From assembly GCA_963693365.1 (NCBI GenBank), contig CAVNZM010000013.1, positions 124,001-188,000 on the forward strand: a stretch of 64,000 bases of DNA, given 5' to 3'. A program made the position numbers and the translations under genes. The DNA comes from Amoebidium appalachense. Lineage: Eukaryota; Ichthyosporea. Below are positions 11,354-25,089 of this stretch, piece by piece. Positions within the stretch are counted from its first letter, which is position 1; each line of letters starts with the position of its first letter. The notes beneath the pieces were generated by a model, which did no database searches, was not told the origin of the DNA, and saw nothing but the letters and a program-made list of their open reading frames with translations.

Positions 11354-13080
11354 TTTAAACACTTGGGGCCTGGCCCCCTGCCCCCCTAGTGCGACTACGT
11401 TACCGCAAACATTCCCGTATTCCAGTGTGCTCGGCAATGCTGCTCATGGCCTTCCCGGACTGGTTGTGACCAGTAAAGAGCGCGCCAATTCCTGACCGCC
11501 GCCTACAGCAGTGTATGATCTGTTATCCATATTCGGATTGGATGCGGCTTGTCAGTTTGGAATGCACGCGCAGCTCACTGAGCCACCCGGCATTTGACAC
11601 CCCTCTGTTCTCGAACCCCCGCGATTGCGCGGCCACACTAATCTTGAAGCAAGTTTTCTTCGTTCTCGTTTTTCACTCTGGCCAAGATAAGGCGTGCCCC
11701 ACACCATCGGGTTTGATCACGCGCCTGGATCAAAGACCAGCTAAAAAAGATGGTGTGACCGCGTGCGGTCCAGTTGATCGTCCACTTTTTGAGTTTCGAA
11801 AAAAATCACTGCAGTAGCCTGGCGTGGCACCCGGCGAAGTGCATTGATCTACGCAGTGGAGCCGCGGGAACATGTGTTAAATTAGCTCATGCGGAGACTT
11901 CAAAAACGCTTTTTCCTACTAGTGTACATGCATGTGTGCCACTGGATAATGAGTCGTACTGAAAACTGCTTACCACAGCTGTGGTTGCGTATTACGTGAC
12001 CGGGTAAATATTGCGAAGTTGATTCCTGCTTGTGATCAAACCCGATGGTATGAGGAGCTCATGATTCACGATCAGCGGCAAGGGAAGTTTGCTTGACTCG
12101 ATTACTCTGCGAACATATCTTTGTGCGCATGTGCCTTCACTTGATGTTCTAAATTATTAGGATAAGTTGATGAGTCAGCCTCGGCTCCACTCGGTGAGGA
12201 TTCAGGCTGCAGAGTGAGCCTGCAAGGATCCGGAGGATGCATGTCGACGTCTTGGTGCAAGCATAAAGCTGTGCTCGCTGTAGCAGCGCTGACGCGTGGG
12301 GCCGGGTGGCACGGAGTCCTGATTGTCAGACTGTGCGGCACGCATCACTCTATGAGCAGAGCCCCCGTGACCCACTAAGTGTACCGGTACCAGAGCAAGC
12401 ATCGATATATCATGGCCACCTGTGCTTGATCGATGGAACATGTGCAAAACAACTGTCTGCTCACGGACACACCTAGTCGTCTGGAGTAGACGTAGGCTGA
12501 GTCTGACAAGAGTCAGTGTTCAGGTGCCATATCATCGGCACAACGTGCTGTTCTGGCTGTGTGGAGAAGAAGCCCAAATTTCCCCAAACCGTTTTTCTAC
12601 CGTCCCTGTCCGTGACGGCGGTACTGGTAAGCGATGGTGTGTCATGGCATCTGGGGGGATTAGAAATGCGATTTCAGCCAATTGACAAGCGCCATCTATT
12701 CAAAAGTTCAAATAAGTTCTCCCTAGCCTTTCGACTAGTCTCCAAGGCTATGTACCCGCTGGCTTACATAAGTGGCCGGGGCCTACGACGCTGCGGCCGG
12801 GTCCTACTGGCTGTAATGACCAATCAGATCGCTCAATATGTAATGACTAATCGGAATGCTCACAAGTTTTAAAGCGATCATTTAATCCCATTGTATAAAA
12901 TTACTGGGCAGGCGGATCATGTCTTCTTTTTACTAGTAGGCTTGGTTTACGTCATTTTGAACCAATAGCCGCTCGGAAAGTCAGATCCGATTACGCGCGA
13001 TCAAACTTTCTCTAGTGACTGTCCCCTGCGGCAACATATAAGGTATGTAATGTAGAGGCCGCAGGGAGACCGCACTCAAA
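11354..13080. other. Unique non-repetitive intergenic DNA
   Basis: About 1.7 kb of ordinary-complexity sequence upstream of the minus-strand transposase-exonuclease gene. Open frames are short and unlike known proteins. It may hold that gene's promoter or 5' exons. An 18-bp perfect inverted repeat (ACCATCGGGTTTGATCAC) lies at 11703-11720 and 12032-12049, about 310 bp apart. Confidence 0.5.
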
Positions 13081-13276
13081 ATGACTTAACTACCTTTCGA
13101 CATCCTTCGATCGAGAGATGAATGTCCGTTTCAGATGATCGCTTGATTGGCTTCCAGAATCCGGTTCATGTGTACGCGTCAGTGCGCGTGCGCATGCACA
13201 CGGCGTACACGTACTACACGTCCTTTTGTATATTAGATTCTTTTGTAGCTGCAGGCAAGAGTGTGTGTGCCAGTTT

Positions 13277-13320
<44 letters not shown>

Positions 13321-13963
13321 CGCCAGTGTGTGCACGTGTGTCCGTGTCTGTGTCTGTGTCTGTCACACAATGTGTGTGTGTGTGTCCGTGTGTGTTGTGT
13401 ATGTGCTTTTACTAAGTGTTGATAAGCGTGCGGTGCGTGTGTGTCACGACGTGTGCACGTGTGCGCGTGCGTGTGTGTGGAGGCCTAGGGCCGGGCCGGG
13501 GTATGTACATGTGTGTCTCTATGTGTGTGTGTTTACACGTGTGTATACGTGCACGTGGGTCTGTGTATGGGTCTATCTCTGTGTGTGAACACAGGGGGGG
13601 GGGGGGGGAGGTAGAGCTGCGTGTGTTTGTGCGTGTGTGTCTGTGTGTGTGTATGTGTGTGTATGTGTGTGTGTGTGTTGGCGCGTGTGTGTGTGTGCAC
13701 ATGCGTTTGTATGTTACAGATATCTGTGCGTGTGTGCGTACGTGTGTGCACGTGTGTATGCATGTGTTTGTGTGTGCGTGTGCGCGTGTGTACGGGTGTA
13801 CGTCACGGTGTGCACGTGGTGTCTGTGTGTGTGTGCGTGTGTGTGCGTGTGTGTTGTGCGTGTGTGTGTGTAGCTCTACCCAGTAGTGTTTGTGTTTCAA
13901 ACGGCGTGTGTGTGCTTGTGTGTATATGTGTGTGCGCGTGCGTATGTATGTGCGTGTGTGTGT

Positions 13964-13995
<32 letters not shown>

Positions 13996-14070
13996 ATGTA
14001 TGCCTGTGTGTGTGTCCACACACGCGCGTATGCATGTGTGAGAAATGTCGTCGAAGTCTGTCGTGTAGAC
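13277..14070. repeat. G homopolymer followed by a degenerate (GT)n/(GTGC)n block
   Basis: About 41 G at 13277-13318, then about 740 bp dominated by TG dinucleotides with CG, CA and TA variants. Translated frames give only Cys-Val-rich or His-Thr-rich repeats on the two strands. Confidence 0.85.
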
Positions 14071-14491
14071 ATTCACAATATTAATTCGTATGTGTGTGTG
14101 TGTACATGTGTTTATGGGGGGATGGGGGCAGGAATGGGAGGTTGTTGGGAGGGGGAGGTATGGGTAGAGATGGGGGGGAATGCTGGTGAATTCGATATGA
14201 TAAGGAGTCAGCTGCTAGAGTTTCGATTTGAACTCCGGAGGTCCAAAAATTATGAAGGAATCAAGTATAATTAGATTTTGGGTTACGAACCGTTTTGCAG
14301 CCACGCAGGTGCAGGCTGATGGGATGACGGGCAGATATGCAGATTACAGGATCAAACCATGTCCAGAGTCTATGGCAGACTATTTCAAAATTGTTGCATC
14401 TTTCAACACGACCCATGTTGGATATTGCTTCACTTCTTACCCAGGGCTTCTCAGTTGAAGAAAAATGGCCCTTCTCGGGGGGAGGGGGAAG

Positions 14492-14525
<34 letters not shown>

Positions 14526-14811
14526 CTTAAAGTGAGTGAGGAGGGAATGGGGAACGGATGTCCCCCATAGGTTATAAGACTGGTCTCTCTGTGCCTCGAG
14601 TAAACAGCTTTAGCCCCCCACCTCTATTTATATTGTAGTATTTTATCAAACCTTCCGAAGTTTATGGCTCCCGCAGAGAAGGGGGGGGGTGGGGGGGGGG
14701 GTGGGGGGGGGGGATTATTGTGAGTGAGGGGGGAATGGGGGAGGGTTTGAATTTATTTCGTTTTATTTTATTTTATTTTTCATTTCATTTTGTTTTATTA
14801 GTCTTTTTTTT

Positions 14812-14842
<31 letters not shown>

Positions 14843-16380
14843 GGTGAGGGAGGGGATAACGAGTCTCAGGTTCACGATTTCCCCTGTGAGGGCTACCAAC
14901 TGTTTCACTTCCTTTAATTTTTGGCATTTGTTCCGACTGCTTTTGCTGCCCCGCAGGTCTCCGAGCCCACCACTTTCAGCTGTCGTTGGCTTAAAGGTTT
15001 TCTACCCGACATATGCAACATATGGACACATTTTTGCATTCCTAGAAGCATGCAACCCACAAATGTTCCAACATTTACTTCAAACTCCACCCTCCCTCCC
15101 CTCCCTGCCCCCCCCCCCCCCCCCCCCTCTCCCTCCCCCCCTCCCTTCCCCCCCCTCTCTCTCTCTTCCCTCCCCCCCCCCCCTCCCCCCCTCTCCTGGC
15201 GACCCTACTGGCAACCCCACCCCGAATAAACAGTGAAAACACACACACTCAGCGGGATCCCCCCCTCCCCTCCCCCCCCCCCCCCCCCCGCCCCCTCCCT
15301 CCCGCTCCATGTATCGGAGCTGTGTGAAAGGCCGAAGTTCCTATGAGGGCCCCCTGCGAAGTTTCCCCATTTCCTTGCCTGCTGCATACATGTACGTATA
15401 CGAATGTGCGCCAAAAAGGCGGGAATTAATGCCACAATAAGAATAAGAATCTGGTGGTACACATGTATCCTCCAGGGACGGATAAAAGTGTCAGTGAACA
15501 CGTGTATAAGCTCTGGGGGTGTCACATTTTTATGTTGCTGTAGCTCCATGAAAAAAGGGTTTCATAAAAGCCTGAGACATGTGTTGGATTGAGAAAATTC
15601 AGCGGAATAGTGATGTAGTTAATCAGCGCGGCAGGCACACAGGGCAAATGTAGGAGGGAGGGACGGGGTGTGGGGAGGGGGGAGAGCGGCGGAAGGATGG
15701 TTGGAGAGGGGGAAGGGAGGGATGGTGGTAGTGGTCGACCAGATTCTGGTGTGGTGGTGGGTGGGTGGGTGGGTGGGTGGGGGGGGGGGGGGGGGGGGGG
15801 GGGAGGGGGAGGGGGGTCTTTCAGTTGTCATTCATTATTTTCTCGAATGTGGTTGTATTGGATGTGGCGAAGGATATGGGTAGAGAACAGAAGGGAGGGG
15901 AGGTATGGTGGTGGTGGTGGTGGTGGTTGAGGAGCGAGGAGGGGGCCGGGGGTGGGGGGGGGGGGGTGGGAAGGGAGTGGAGGGAGGAGGTGGGGGATGG
16001 CAATTTAGGGGGGGGGAGGGGGAGAGAGGACTGGGGGTCTTACATGCATGGGCACCTTCGATAACGGAAGGATAGGGGAATGGATAGGTCATGTAAGAGA
16101 GGTTTAACGATCTATTGAAGTTGGCACGGAGACTGATAAAGAAGGGACCGATTGGATTGGGAGGGGGGGAGGAGGGGAGAGGGGACGGGGGGAGGGGGGT
16201 GGGGGGAGGGGGGGGGGGGGGGGGGAAGACGGCAAGTTTTCTGTTACCAGTATTCGAAGGAAGATGCAAGTTCTTTATTTCTGATGCTTAATGTGGTGGG
16301 TCGTTTGCTGCACGTGTTGGGTGACCCATGATGCCATAAACGTGAACTGCCCTTAAACCTGCTGAATGTAGGCGATGCTT
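14071..16380. other. Intergenic DNA with G and C tracts, no gene seen
   Basis: Contains G tracts (near 14500, 14680-14715, 15780-15805, 16200-16225), a T-then-G tract (14803-14844) and C tracts (15110-15300). A possible short exon at 14957-14991, between CCGCAG and GTTTTC, is too short to support. No protein similarity is recognisable. Confidence 0.5.
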
Positions 16381-16401
16381 TTGCTCTTTGCACGCACTTG
16401 C

Positions 16402-16766
<365 letters not shown>

Positions 16767-17059
16767 GTGCTTGAGTATGCCTCCCCCTCCCCCCACCCCC
16801 TTCCCCCATCAACTTACGTGTGGGCCTTTGTATAATTTTGTGGAACGGTTAGTGTGTCTCTGTGTGTCGTGTGTGTGTGCGCGCCCACGCGCCCGCATGT
16901 GTCTGTGTGTCTGTGGGTTTATGTGTGCACGTGTGCGTGTGCACGTGTCCGAATGACGTATGTCCCTCGGTGATTGTGCCCGCACGTGTGTGCATAATGA
17001 TGCAACAGAACGGTATTGGTGTGTGTGCGTGGGTGCTGGTGTGTAGTTTCTTTTATCTC

Positions 17060-17169
17060 CCCCCCCCCCCCCCAACCCCACCCCACCCACCCACCCACCC
17101 ACCCACCCACCCACACACACACCACCCCACCTCACCTCTTAAGAAGTTTTTTTTTTTTTTTTTTTGGGT

Positions 17170-17217
<48 letters not shown>

Positions 17218-17330
17218 GGGGAGGGGAACTCGCTTTGGTCGTCAGATTGAAAGTAATACAGTTCGCTCCAACAGTTTTATTTGCTGAGAAGGCAATTGCC
17301 TTGGTAGTTGCAGTGTTTTTAACCAGCTAA
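17060..17330. repeat. C tract, ACCC repeats, T tract and long G tract
   Basis: C tract at about 17060-17073, ACCC tandem repeats to 17112, then about 20 T running into about 48 G (17168-17215). Confidence 0.85.
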
Positions 17331-17663
17331 TCAAATGCTGTTTTACGTTTTAAAGCAAAGACTTGGGGCAGGCCACGGTAGGGGGATTTCTTTGACCAAG
17401 CGTGCCTCTATACTAAGTCTTGCACGATACATTTACCGGGTGACTAATAATACGCAAAAACCGAAATTTGTTGTTATTAACACTCGGCTTTACAGGTTTC
17501 GGTATGAACAAGCAGACCTATCTACATTCAATCAAGGTCTGTACATGAGACACCACACGGCTCAGCCCCCCCCCCCCCCTCCCCCTCTCCCCCTCCAGCC
17601 CAGGCCATCAAAAAAAGGAAAGAAAAGAAAAGAAAAATGGTATACAAAATTTCTGAAGGAACC

Positions 17664-17700
<37 letters not shown>

Positions 17701-17737
17701 CACACACACACACACACACCACCACCACCACCACCAC

Positions 17738-17778
<41 letters not shown>
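17664..17778. repeat. Compound tract C(n)-(CA)n-(CCA)n-A(n)
   Basis: About 37 C are followed by CA units, CCA triplets and about 37 A in one uninterrupted block, the clearest example of the C-to-A order seen across the window. Confidence 0.95.
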
Positions 17779-17779
<1 letters not shown>

Positions 17780-17997
17780 TTACCAACCTAGGAAACACAA
17801 ACGAAATGTCTTCATACAGGGTGCTTCCTAATGCTAAACTTGGCAGCACGGAATGAACAAGCACATGGTGGCAAATTGAATATCATAGGCTATATGGTAC
17901 CAAAAGCACCCCTAACAGTGTTTAAAACTTCGGCACGGAACTCATATTTCCGATAAGAAAGAGTGACTTAAAAAATAAATTTAAAAATCTAATTTTT

Positions 17998-19120
17998 TTA
18001 AGGAAGACTGGTATGATCATCGAATTTCTCCGCCTTGCCCGATCCAACGTGGCCATCGGCAGCGACGAAGATCGTCGTGTCCGATTTGGGCCGACTTGCC
18101 GCTTTCCAAATTAGGAACGCGCCAGCCAATACCATCAGCCCGCCGACGATCGGGAACGCGATCAAAATCCCGTACGATGCCTGAACGGGAGGGTACATGG
18201 AATTCTTGAATTTGTCCGCCAACAACGGCGTAATTGTAGACCTCTGCAGAATGTAGTAGTAGGGAATAGGGGCGTACTTTAATTCGTTAAAGAGACCCCC
18301 CCCAAATCATTGCCGTAGCTCCGGTGACGTTTTGCACGCTCAGGGCCGGAGTAATGGAGTCGCCCACAAGCGACTTTAAGGGAAGAAGAGAACCCTGCAG
18401 AGCTTTAAGTGCGTTCATTGTGGCGCCTGAAAACGGTTCAATGTCCAAAACGCTGTCGTGAATTTCAGGCGTGGGGTTTAACCCATCAACCAAATCCGTG
18501 GTGCATTTCGGGTCGCCGTAAAGAAAGTGCGGGCGCGAAACAGCCACAAAAGAGGCGCGGGCGTCCGGAATCATAGGGGAAGGGGAGGGCAAAAGGCTCG
18601 GTCCTTCCAACAGACCGTCACACGTAATTCCGTACCATTGGCTATTGTTGTAACTTGCGGCGGAAAGAACGTCTTTTGGTAGCCTGAACCTATTCAGTTT
18701 TATCCCCTCGCGTTCTACGTCTGTATACGTGTAGAGCAACGGGAGGTATCTGCTCATCTCCGTCACCCACACCTTGTATTCATCCAGACGGGGGGATGTG
18801 TTCGCCCACGAGATTTTCTCCGCGCGGGGAAACTGTGTCCCGTCTCTGCCTTGGATTTTCCATGCTGGGCAGTTGGCCGTGGTGGATTCGTTAAGGCCCG
18901 GGCATGCCTGTGTGGAGGTTAAAGGAAAATGGAGAAAAGTGTCAGTGTGAGGTTTATGGGTGATTTTGTTGTTGTGAAGGGTGGGTGCAGAATGTGGAAG
19001 GTTGTGAAGGATGGAGGGGAACGAAACAGGTGTTGCGATGTTGTGGTGGGCCAGTAGAAGGGTGGATAGGTGAATGGGATGGAGGGTAGTTCAGGAAAGG
19101 GGGGGGGGGGGGGGGGGGGG

Positions 19121-19180
<60 letters not shown>

Positions 19181-19655
19181 TGGGGAGGGAGGGTAGGTGG
19201 GGGGGGGGAGGGGGGGGGGGGGGGATTGGGGGAGGGAGAGGTGTATGCAAAATGTCGAGGGAAACCTCCCTCAAAATCAAACTTAAAGAAACAAAACGTG
19301 CAGGCAGATGGCTTTTTTTTTTTTTGAGGGAGGGGGGGGAGGGGAGGGGGGGGGGGGGGGGAGGGGATCCGGAAGGCTGTGAGACAAAAGAAGCATGCGC
19401 GAGTTACAGTCTTTTCTGTCTGTTGATGTGCAGATGTATCAATGAATATCCGTGGATGTTTTATGCGTGCTTTGTGTTCTCTAATTTTGGGCCTGTCGAC
19501 AACGATTGTGAAGGATGATTTTTTGAGAATGGGTCAGCCGGTTTTGTGGGTGTTTTGGGTTGGTGGGTAGGTGTTTTGATGAACGAAGAGACAAAGGCAT
19601 GTACACGTGGGGGGGGAGGGGGGGGGGGGGGAGTGGGGACGGGAGTGGGTGGTGT

Positions 19656-19700
<45 letters not shown>

Positions 19701-19753
19701 GGGGGCTTGATTGCTGGCTGTAGTGGGTTTGTGGGGAGCCCCCGGGGCAATGA

Positions 19754-19844
<91 letters not shown>

Positions 19845-21405
19845 TGGGTGAGTCGGTCGGTTGGTTGGTCGGGGGGAGGGGGGGGGGGGGGGCTGGGGAG
19901 GGGAGGGGGGGGGGGGGGGGGGGGGGGTAACTACACACCGTAGGGAAAATACGGGGATCAATATTTGGTTTTCCGCCCATCAGGGCCCAAGATTGTGTCG
20001 TCAAGTCATCACACGCACCAGTGTAGGCCGTCCGATTAACGGGGTCCAATCCGGGTTTCAAAATTCCGGGAATTTTCACGTTGGGAATAGGGCTGAAGCC
20101 GTAGAGCCAATCGCGCGCGGTGCCCTTGATCACAAGCCCAAAATTCATCGCGTCCAGCAAATTCATCGAAAAATCGGTAAAAGCCGCGAGATATTCGTTG
20201 AGAACGGTGAGCATCCACAACTTGGAGAGGGTGGTCGCATCGACGACGTTTAATCGAGATGCGATCGCGGCGCAATTTTCGTCTGTCGCGTTCTTGCACG
20301 GCGCCGACGTGAAATTCAGCGCGTTCAGCCCAATGTTCAACACAACCGACGTTTTTGCTTTTGCGTTCGTGTCGTTTTTGCCCATTAACACAAACGCATC
20401 AGCGAGACCTTCCCCCTTAAGCCCCTGCACAAGTGCAACAATTAAGGTGGGCAACGCCATGGGCCCGACGATAGGAACCATGACGGGCGTCCCGTTCATG
20501 TACTTGACGAAAAGCGACCCTTCCGCCGGCGTAAACCCGGAAAAATCGGGCCAAATTTCCTTCGTTGACGGTATCGCAACAACCTTGGTTTCTCCGTTGT
20601 AGGTGACGGTGACGTTTTTCCCTGGGAAATCGCGGAAAAAAGCGGCGGGCTCCAGCGCGAACCGTGCGGGGATGGATTCGGGTGGCCCCACCAACTTGGC
20701 AACCGCCGTTTGCAGTGCACCAGGTAGTTTTCCTGCCTTAAACAGCGCGACGATACCCGGGGTGACAGTGAAATTAGGCGATGCGGAAAGGGCTCTGGTG
20801 AGCGGCAACTGCGCGAATTGTCCCCCAAGGAGATCGGCGTTAAGGGCAACACCTCCCGTTAGAGTCAGGCCGCCGATTTTGGTCATGAGCGTGGTGAGGA
20901 CGTGTGGTAGGATAGACGCCTGTACACCCGGACCCATACCCTTAAAGAAAGTCGCTGCGCCGAGGAGCACGGTGTTGAGCATGTAAATGGGGTCGTCGAG
21001 GGAGGCGCTAGCGTTGCTTTCTGATTGGGTGTAGGTCATGGTCTTGTTGAGGTAGAACGTGACTGTGCAACCGTCGGGAGAGACGGTCGTGTTGATCTTC
21101 TGCTCCGATGTCTGCACGGTGTATGCGCCGAGGTCCTGAACGTGCGGTTTGGCGGTACCGTTGAGCCATGCCTCCTTGTTGGTGAGATTGAAAATGTGCA
21201 CGGAGTCGTAGAGCGGCGCCTCCTTCGGTTTGGAGTAATCGGAGATGCTCTCTTCGTTGTTGGCGGGGATGATTTTTCCATCCACTGTAGATCCGACCTT
21301 GTCTGGTACAATGAGAAGTCCGAGTAATAAGCCTAAAATGATGAACAGGGCGCCAAATGCCACCAGGAGGATCCCGGTGAGTTTTTTCGTACAGGCGCAA
21401 GCCAT
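17998..21405 (-). CDS. CD36/LIMP-2 (scavenger receptor class B) family membrane protein
   Basis: Two exons, 21405-19939 and 18907-17998, joined in phase 0 (FPT-ACPG), predict about 791 residues. An N-terminal membrane segment lies at residues 9-32 after a Cys-containing start (MACACTKK, possibly palmitoylated). A large ectodomain with many Asn-x-Ser/Thr sites follows, then a C-terminal segment (GILIAFPIVGGLMVLAGAFL) and a short cytosolic tail. The run LKYAPIPYYYILQRSTITPL before the second segment is diagnostic of CD36 relatives, which act as lipid or lipoprotein receptors or lysosomal membrane proteins. The protein is longer than animal CD36 (about 470-500). The frame breaks in the eight-base G run (minus strand) at 18295-18302; dropping one G restores WGGLFNELKYAP. 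The intron is packed with GT, GA and G tracts. Confidence 0.85.
18950..19930. repeat. Simple-repeat cluster filling the CD36-like gene intron
   Basis: G tract and (GA)n at 19099-19178, T-then-G tract at 19313-19360, GT/G tracts at 19651-19700, (GT)43 at about 19757-19842 and two G tracts to 19927. On the sense strand the donor GTGTGTAGTTA is followed at once by a C tract. Confidence 0.9.
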
Positions 21406-21650
21406 CTTGATGTTAAATAAAAATGAGCACCTGCAGTTAATAAACGTTTACCCCACTGGTTCAAGGAAACACTGCTACTTTTGCGATTACTGTTCACTGC
21501 ATACTATGCATCTGTCGTGCGGAAAATTATGACAGTAAAAAATGGTTGCTTTAAATTCTATGCACGGACGGGCGTAAGAAGTGCTGGCGTTCGGAAACGC
21601 AGCCGACGCTTTTTGAGCCAACGAACTGGAAAAATGAGGGGGCTGTGATG

Positions 21651-21695
21651 CATTTATATAGCCGGGACTGATGAGCCACCCCTATGTGATTGGTC
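21651..21695 (-). promoter_or_regulatory. Candidate TATA box and CCAAT box of the CD36-like gene
   Basis: On the minus strand CTATATAAATG occurs at 21661-21651, about 245 nt before the ATG at 21405. AGACCAATCAC lies about 30 nt further upstream (21696-21686). Order and spacing suit a class II promoter with a 5' leader of about 200 nt. This rests on motifs only. Confidence 0.4.
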
Positions 21696-21699
21696 TAAA

Positions 21700-22586
21700 G
21701 TTTGCCCAATCGGAAATCACATGGGGCACATGATCCAATACGAAGCGTTTGCACAAAACCTTCCGCATTCCTCAAAATGGAATAGATAGGCTCTTTGATC
21801 ATCGATCATATATGCCACATTGATGCCTAACCCACTCGCGTATACGGCGTTACAGAACATAAAACGGGAGTGTAATTACTGGCACGTGAGTATCGTGCAC
21901 AAACAAGAGAAAATTTTCAGTGCTTTTTGGCCTGTCGTGTATGCTTTTGAATGGCCGAGTTGTGGCTCTTCAGGCTGATGCGACTCGCGCAAGCCATTCG
22001 GAAGTGGCTCAAAGACAAAATTTGGTCTGGGGGGACGTGCGTGGGACTTTCGAGTGGGTTCCAACTTCCGAATGATAAGACAGGATAAATCACTTTGTAA
22101 ATTCATGGAGTAAGTATGTGTATGTGCTTTTGGAGTTTTAGGGGTTGTTTGCCGTTATTTTCAACTTTCTTACGTTTCTAATCTAAACGAGTGTCTCGCT
22201 TGTGCATGGTTGGTGCAACCCGTCTGATATTCCCACTGTACCGTTACCGTAAATCCAGGCACGTTTTTCGGGCAACCAATAGGAGTTTCGGAGCGAAGTC
22301 GAGCGTTTCTTCTAGCGCGCCACTAAGTGGCACGAGTGCCACGTGGAAGGCCGCTTGGCCTCCCAGCTGATGCAGAAAGCCTTGTGACAGACAGACAGAA
22401 ACGCTGCGGAAGGGGGCTGGGGAAGCGAAGGAGGAGCAATGGATGTGCAATGGGCGAGGCTGTCTGTGTGTACATGTGTGGGGCGCACGTGCAACCATTT
22501 TCCATTCTGAATGCAGTTCAAATGGGGTTGGGAAAAATATCGATCATAATGTACGTACGGATCCGACTGTTGAACGTTAGTAGCCC

Positions 22587-22629
<43 letters not shown>

Positions 22630-22726
22630 TCTCCCTTTCTAAGTCTCTCCTCTCTCTCTCTCTAGCTCTCTTCTCTCTCTCTCTCTCTCTAGATCTCTGT
22701 CTCCCCCCCCCCCCCCCCCCCCCGAG

Positions 22727-22759
<33 letters not shown>

Positions 22760-22894
22760 CCCTCTCTCTCTTTCTCTCTCTCTCCCCCCCCCCCCCTCTC
22801 CCCTCCCCTCCCTATCTCTTACCCTGTGTCCCCAACAACCTCTCCGACCCTCTTCCTCCCTCTCCCTCCATCCCTCCCTCTCCCCCTCTGTATC

Positions 22895-22937
<43 letters not shown>

Positions 22938-23738
22938 CGTTTAGAGACGAATACGATAAAGTCACGGTATAACTCCGCTGCCAAACAGGCCGATATATTT
23001 GAAACCTACTACAGTACTACAAGTCCTGCATAGCTATTCATCCATGTTTCGAGAATCTGGATTTTTGTACAGCGAATCCAGTACATAATGGAAGCAGAGA
23101 GATCTAACTAGCCGCCGTGATCATCCTTGCAACCTGCGTTAGTTTTACACAATCTGCGCCACCATGCGTATGGCAATTTCAGCTTCCACGACAATATAAT
23201 ACTAAAATGATAAATAGTTCACCACACACTGTGACACTGCAAATTGCGCAAGAGCGTACCAAGAGGCATTGTCTTCTATACTACACTAGCACAAGCTCGT
23301 GTCAGATTACATTACATTGGTGACTTCCATTCATTCGGCAAAATCTTGTTTCATAGTTGGCTCTTAAAAATGAAACACACAGCATGCATGGTAACTGTGT
23401 ATTCACGTGGCACTAGTTTATGGGCATGAGATTCGCAAAACTCCAAAACAATTAACGCTGGCACACCAAAATGTGAAAACATAGGCATTTAATTATGCCC
23501 TGCAACAAATCCTCTGGTTGAAATTTCGTTGTTGGTATATCTTGTTGGATACACGGTGATGCTATCCCATCGACTATCTCACTGTGTCTATGGCACTGCA
23601 CTATTTATCCATTCTTAGCCACGTCTGATGCCCCGATCCAAATAAAATATGTTGGAAAATATTAAAAATTAAAAAATAAAGAACCGAAGAAGAGAAAAAA
23701 AAAAAAAAAAAAAAAAAAGGAAAAAAAAGAGGGGATAA
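21700..23738. other. Intergenic region with CT-rich block
   Basis: 21700-22585 and 22940-23690 are unique sequence without a convincing gene. Between them, 22588-22936 holds a long C run, CT-rich simple sequence, a (TA)n patch at 22743-22760 and another C run of about 38. An A-rich stretch at 23660-23728 lies just past the end of the decayed nucleotidyltransferase copy. Confidence 0.55.
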
Positions 23739-24944
23739 TCACGGGGATACACCCATCCTCGGCAGGGTGTAAGTGGTGGCATCGAAGACCACATTTACGG
23801 CAGCAGGCAGGGAGGACCGTGTGACGTTGTAAATAACAATGGGGTCCACCATCACCATGCCGGCCTGCCCCCACTTGTTCTAGCCCCGCTGCTGCACCAG
23901 CCCCGGCTGTTCCTCCTCCAGCCCCGCCAGCACCTCCCGCCCAGCAAAACCCGTCACTGCTGGAAAACACCAGCGCAGACCGCCCCACCACAGAGCGCAG
24001 CGAAACGACATAGCGCAGGAACTCTGCAAAAAGCATTTGCAGCCCCTCTACGGCAAGCGGCTCATTGGCCCACCACGGGATCGGATCTTTGATTCCCGCC
24101 GGCCATGAGTGTACCTGTGCATGCGGTTTGCGTGCGTATCCGATCGGGAGTTGGTCCGGGCTCCATCGATCCGATCGAAATTGGACGGGTCGGGAAGGGT
24201 TTGGCCCACCTTGTAGCGCAGGAAGTGCAGCACAAGGAGGGTGTATGCGTAACTGCTCAGCAGCCGGCGGCTGGTTTCACAAATTCCTAACTCCTTGGCC
24301 CAAAATTTCACCGCAAGAAGAAGTGCCGATTGGTCGGATGGGCTCGGAGGCACGCACCACCCAATGAGAATTCACGACGGCATCAGTCCCATTTATGGTC
24401 ACGTCAAAGCACACACCATTGACAGAGCACGAGAACACGGGCACGGTGGCGCCCTGCACGACCTTTGTGACGTGTATGCCGCCAGTGCGCTGCAGATGGC
24501 CCACACAGCCCTGGTACGTGCTGTCTGCCCTCATGTCCTCACGCACAACCGTGACGTCAATGTCGCTCTCCCGCCCCATAAGCCCGCTCACCGCCGAGCC
24601 AAAAGCTAGAACATATGTTCTGACTTCGCTCCCTTGTGATAGGACGAGTTCCGCGGCCAGTTTCGCAAACGCCTCGGTAACTCGACGAACATATGAGGGA
24701 CTCACGCAGATGTTTGTGAGAGTCGAAACAATGGAAGCTGGGTCGAAAAGGAAGAAGGAGACGCGGTTGTCGGGTGGGGGAACAAACTGGTGCCATAATA
24801 ATTCTTCCTCCTCTGTTGCTTCCTGCCCAGATTTCTGTGTTTCGTTTTCGTTCGCCGCGAGCTGGTCCCCTTGGGCAACGGTAGTTTCCGTGCGAATTGT
24901 AGTGTCTGTGGTTGTTGTGTGTGTTGTGGTAGTGGCGGTAGTGA
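23739..24944 (-). pseudogene. Nucleotidyltransferase exon, degraded copy
   Basis: It aligns base by base with the plus-strand exon 47201-48429 at high identity, including HQFVPP, FGSAVSGLMGRESDID and LLLAVKFWAKELGI. Compared with that copy I see one-base deletions near 24355, 24333 and 24110, which together restore the frame, then a one-base insertion near 23947 and a Lys codon changed to TAG near 23882. The acceptor CTCACCCACAG and its phase 1 are shared with the plus copy. Similarity continues through the stop codon to the A/T-rich tract beyond, so the 3' flank was duplicated too. Confidence 0.85.
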
Positions 24945-25089
24945 CTGTGGGTGAGAAAGGTAAATATTCGTTTTTCTTCCTATAGCAATGTAATGTATAC
25001 TACATTTTGAGCCACTCGATAGAGCCAGTAGAAAGCAAGCACTATATATACAAGAAGAAACTATGAGAATCGCCTTGGCAAAACAAATA

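Noticed and set aside
13320-14070. Long open frames rich in Cys-Val or His-Thr across GT/CA regions (also at 2622-3143, 16288-16956, 43402-44301 and elsewhere)
   Set aside because: They are translations of dinucleotide repeats, open in several frames on both strands, with no codon bias or protein similarity.
14957-14991. Possible small exon between CCGCAG and GTTTTC
   Set aside because: Too short, no neighbouring exon and no homology to support it.
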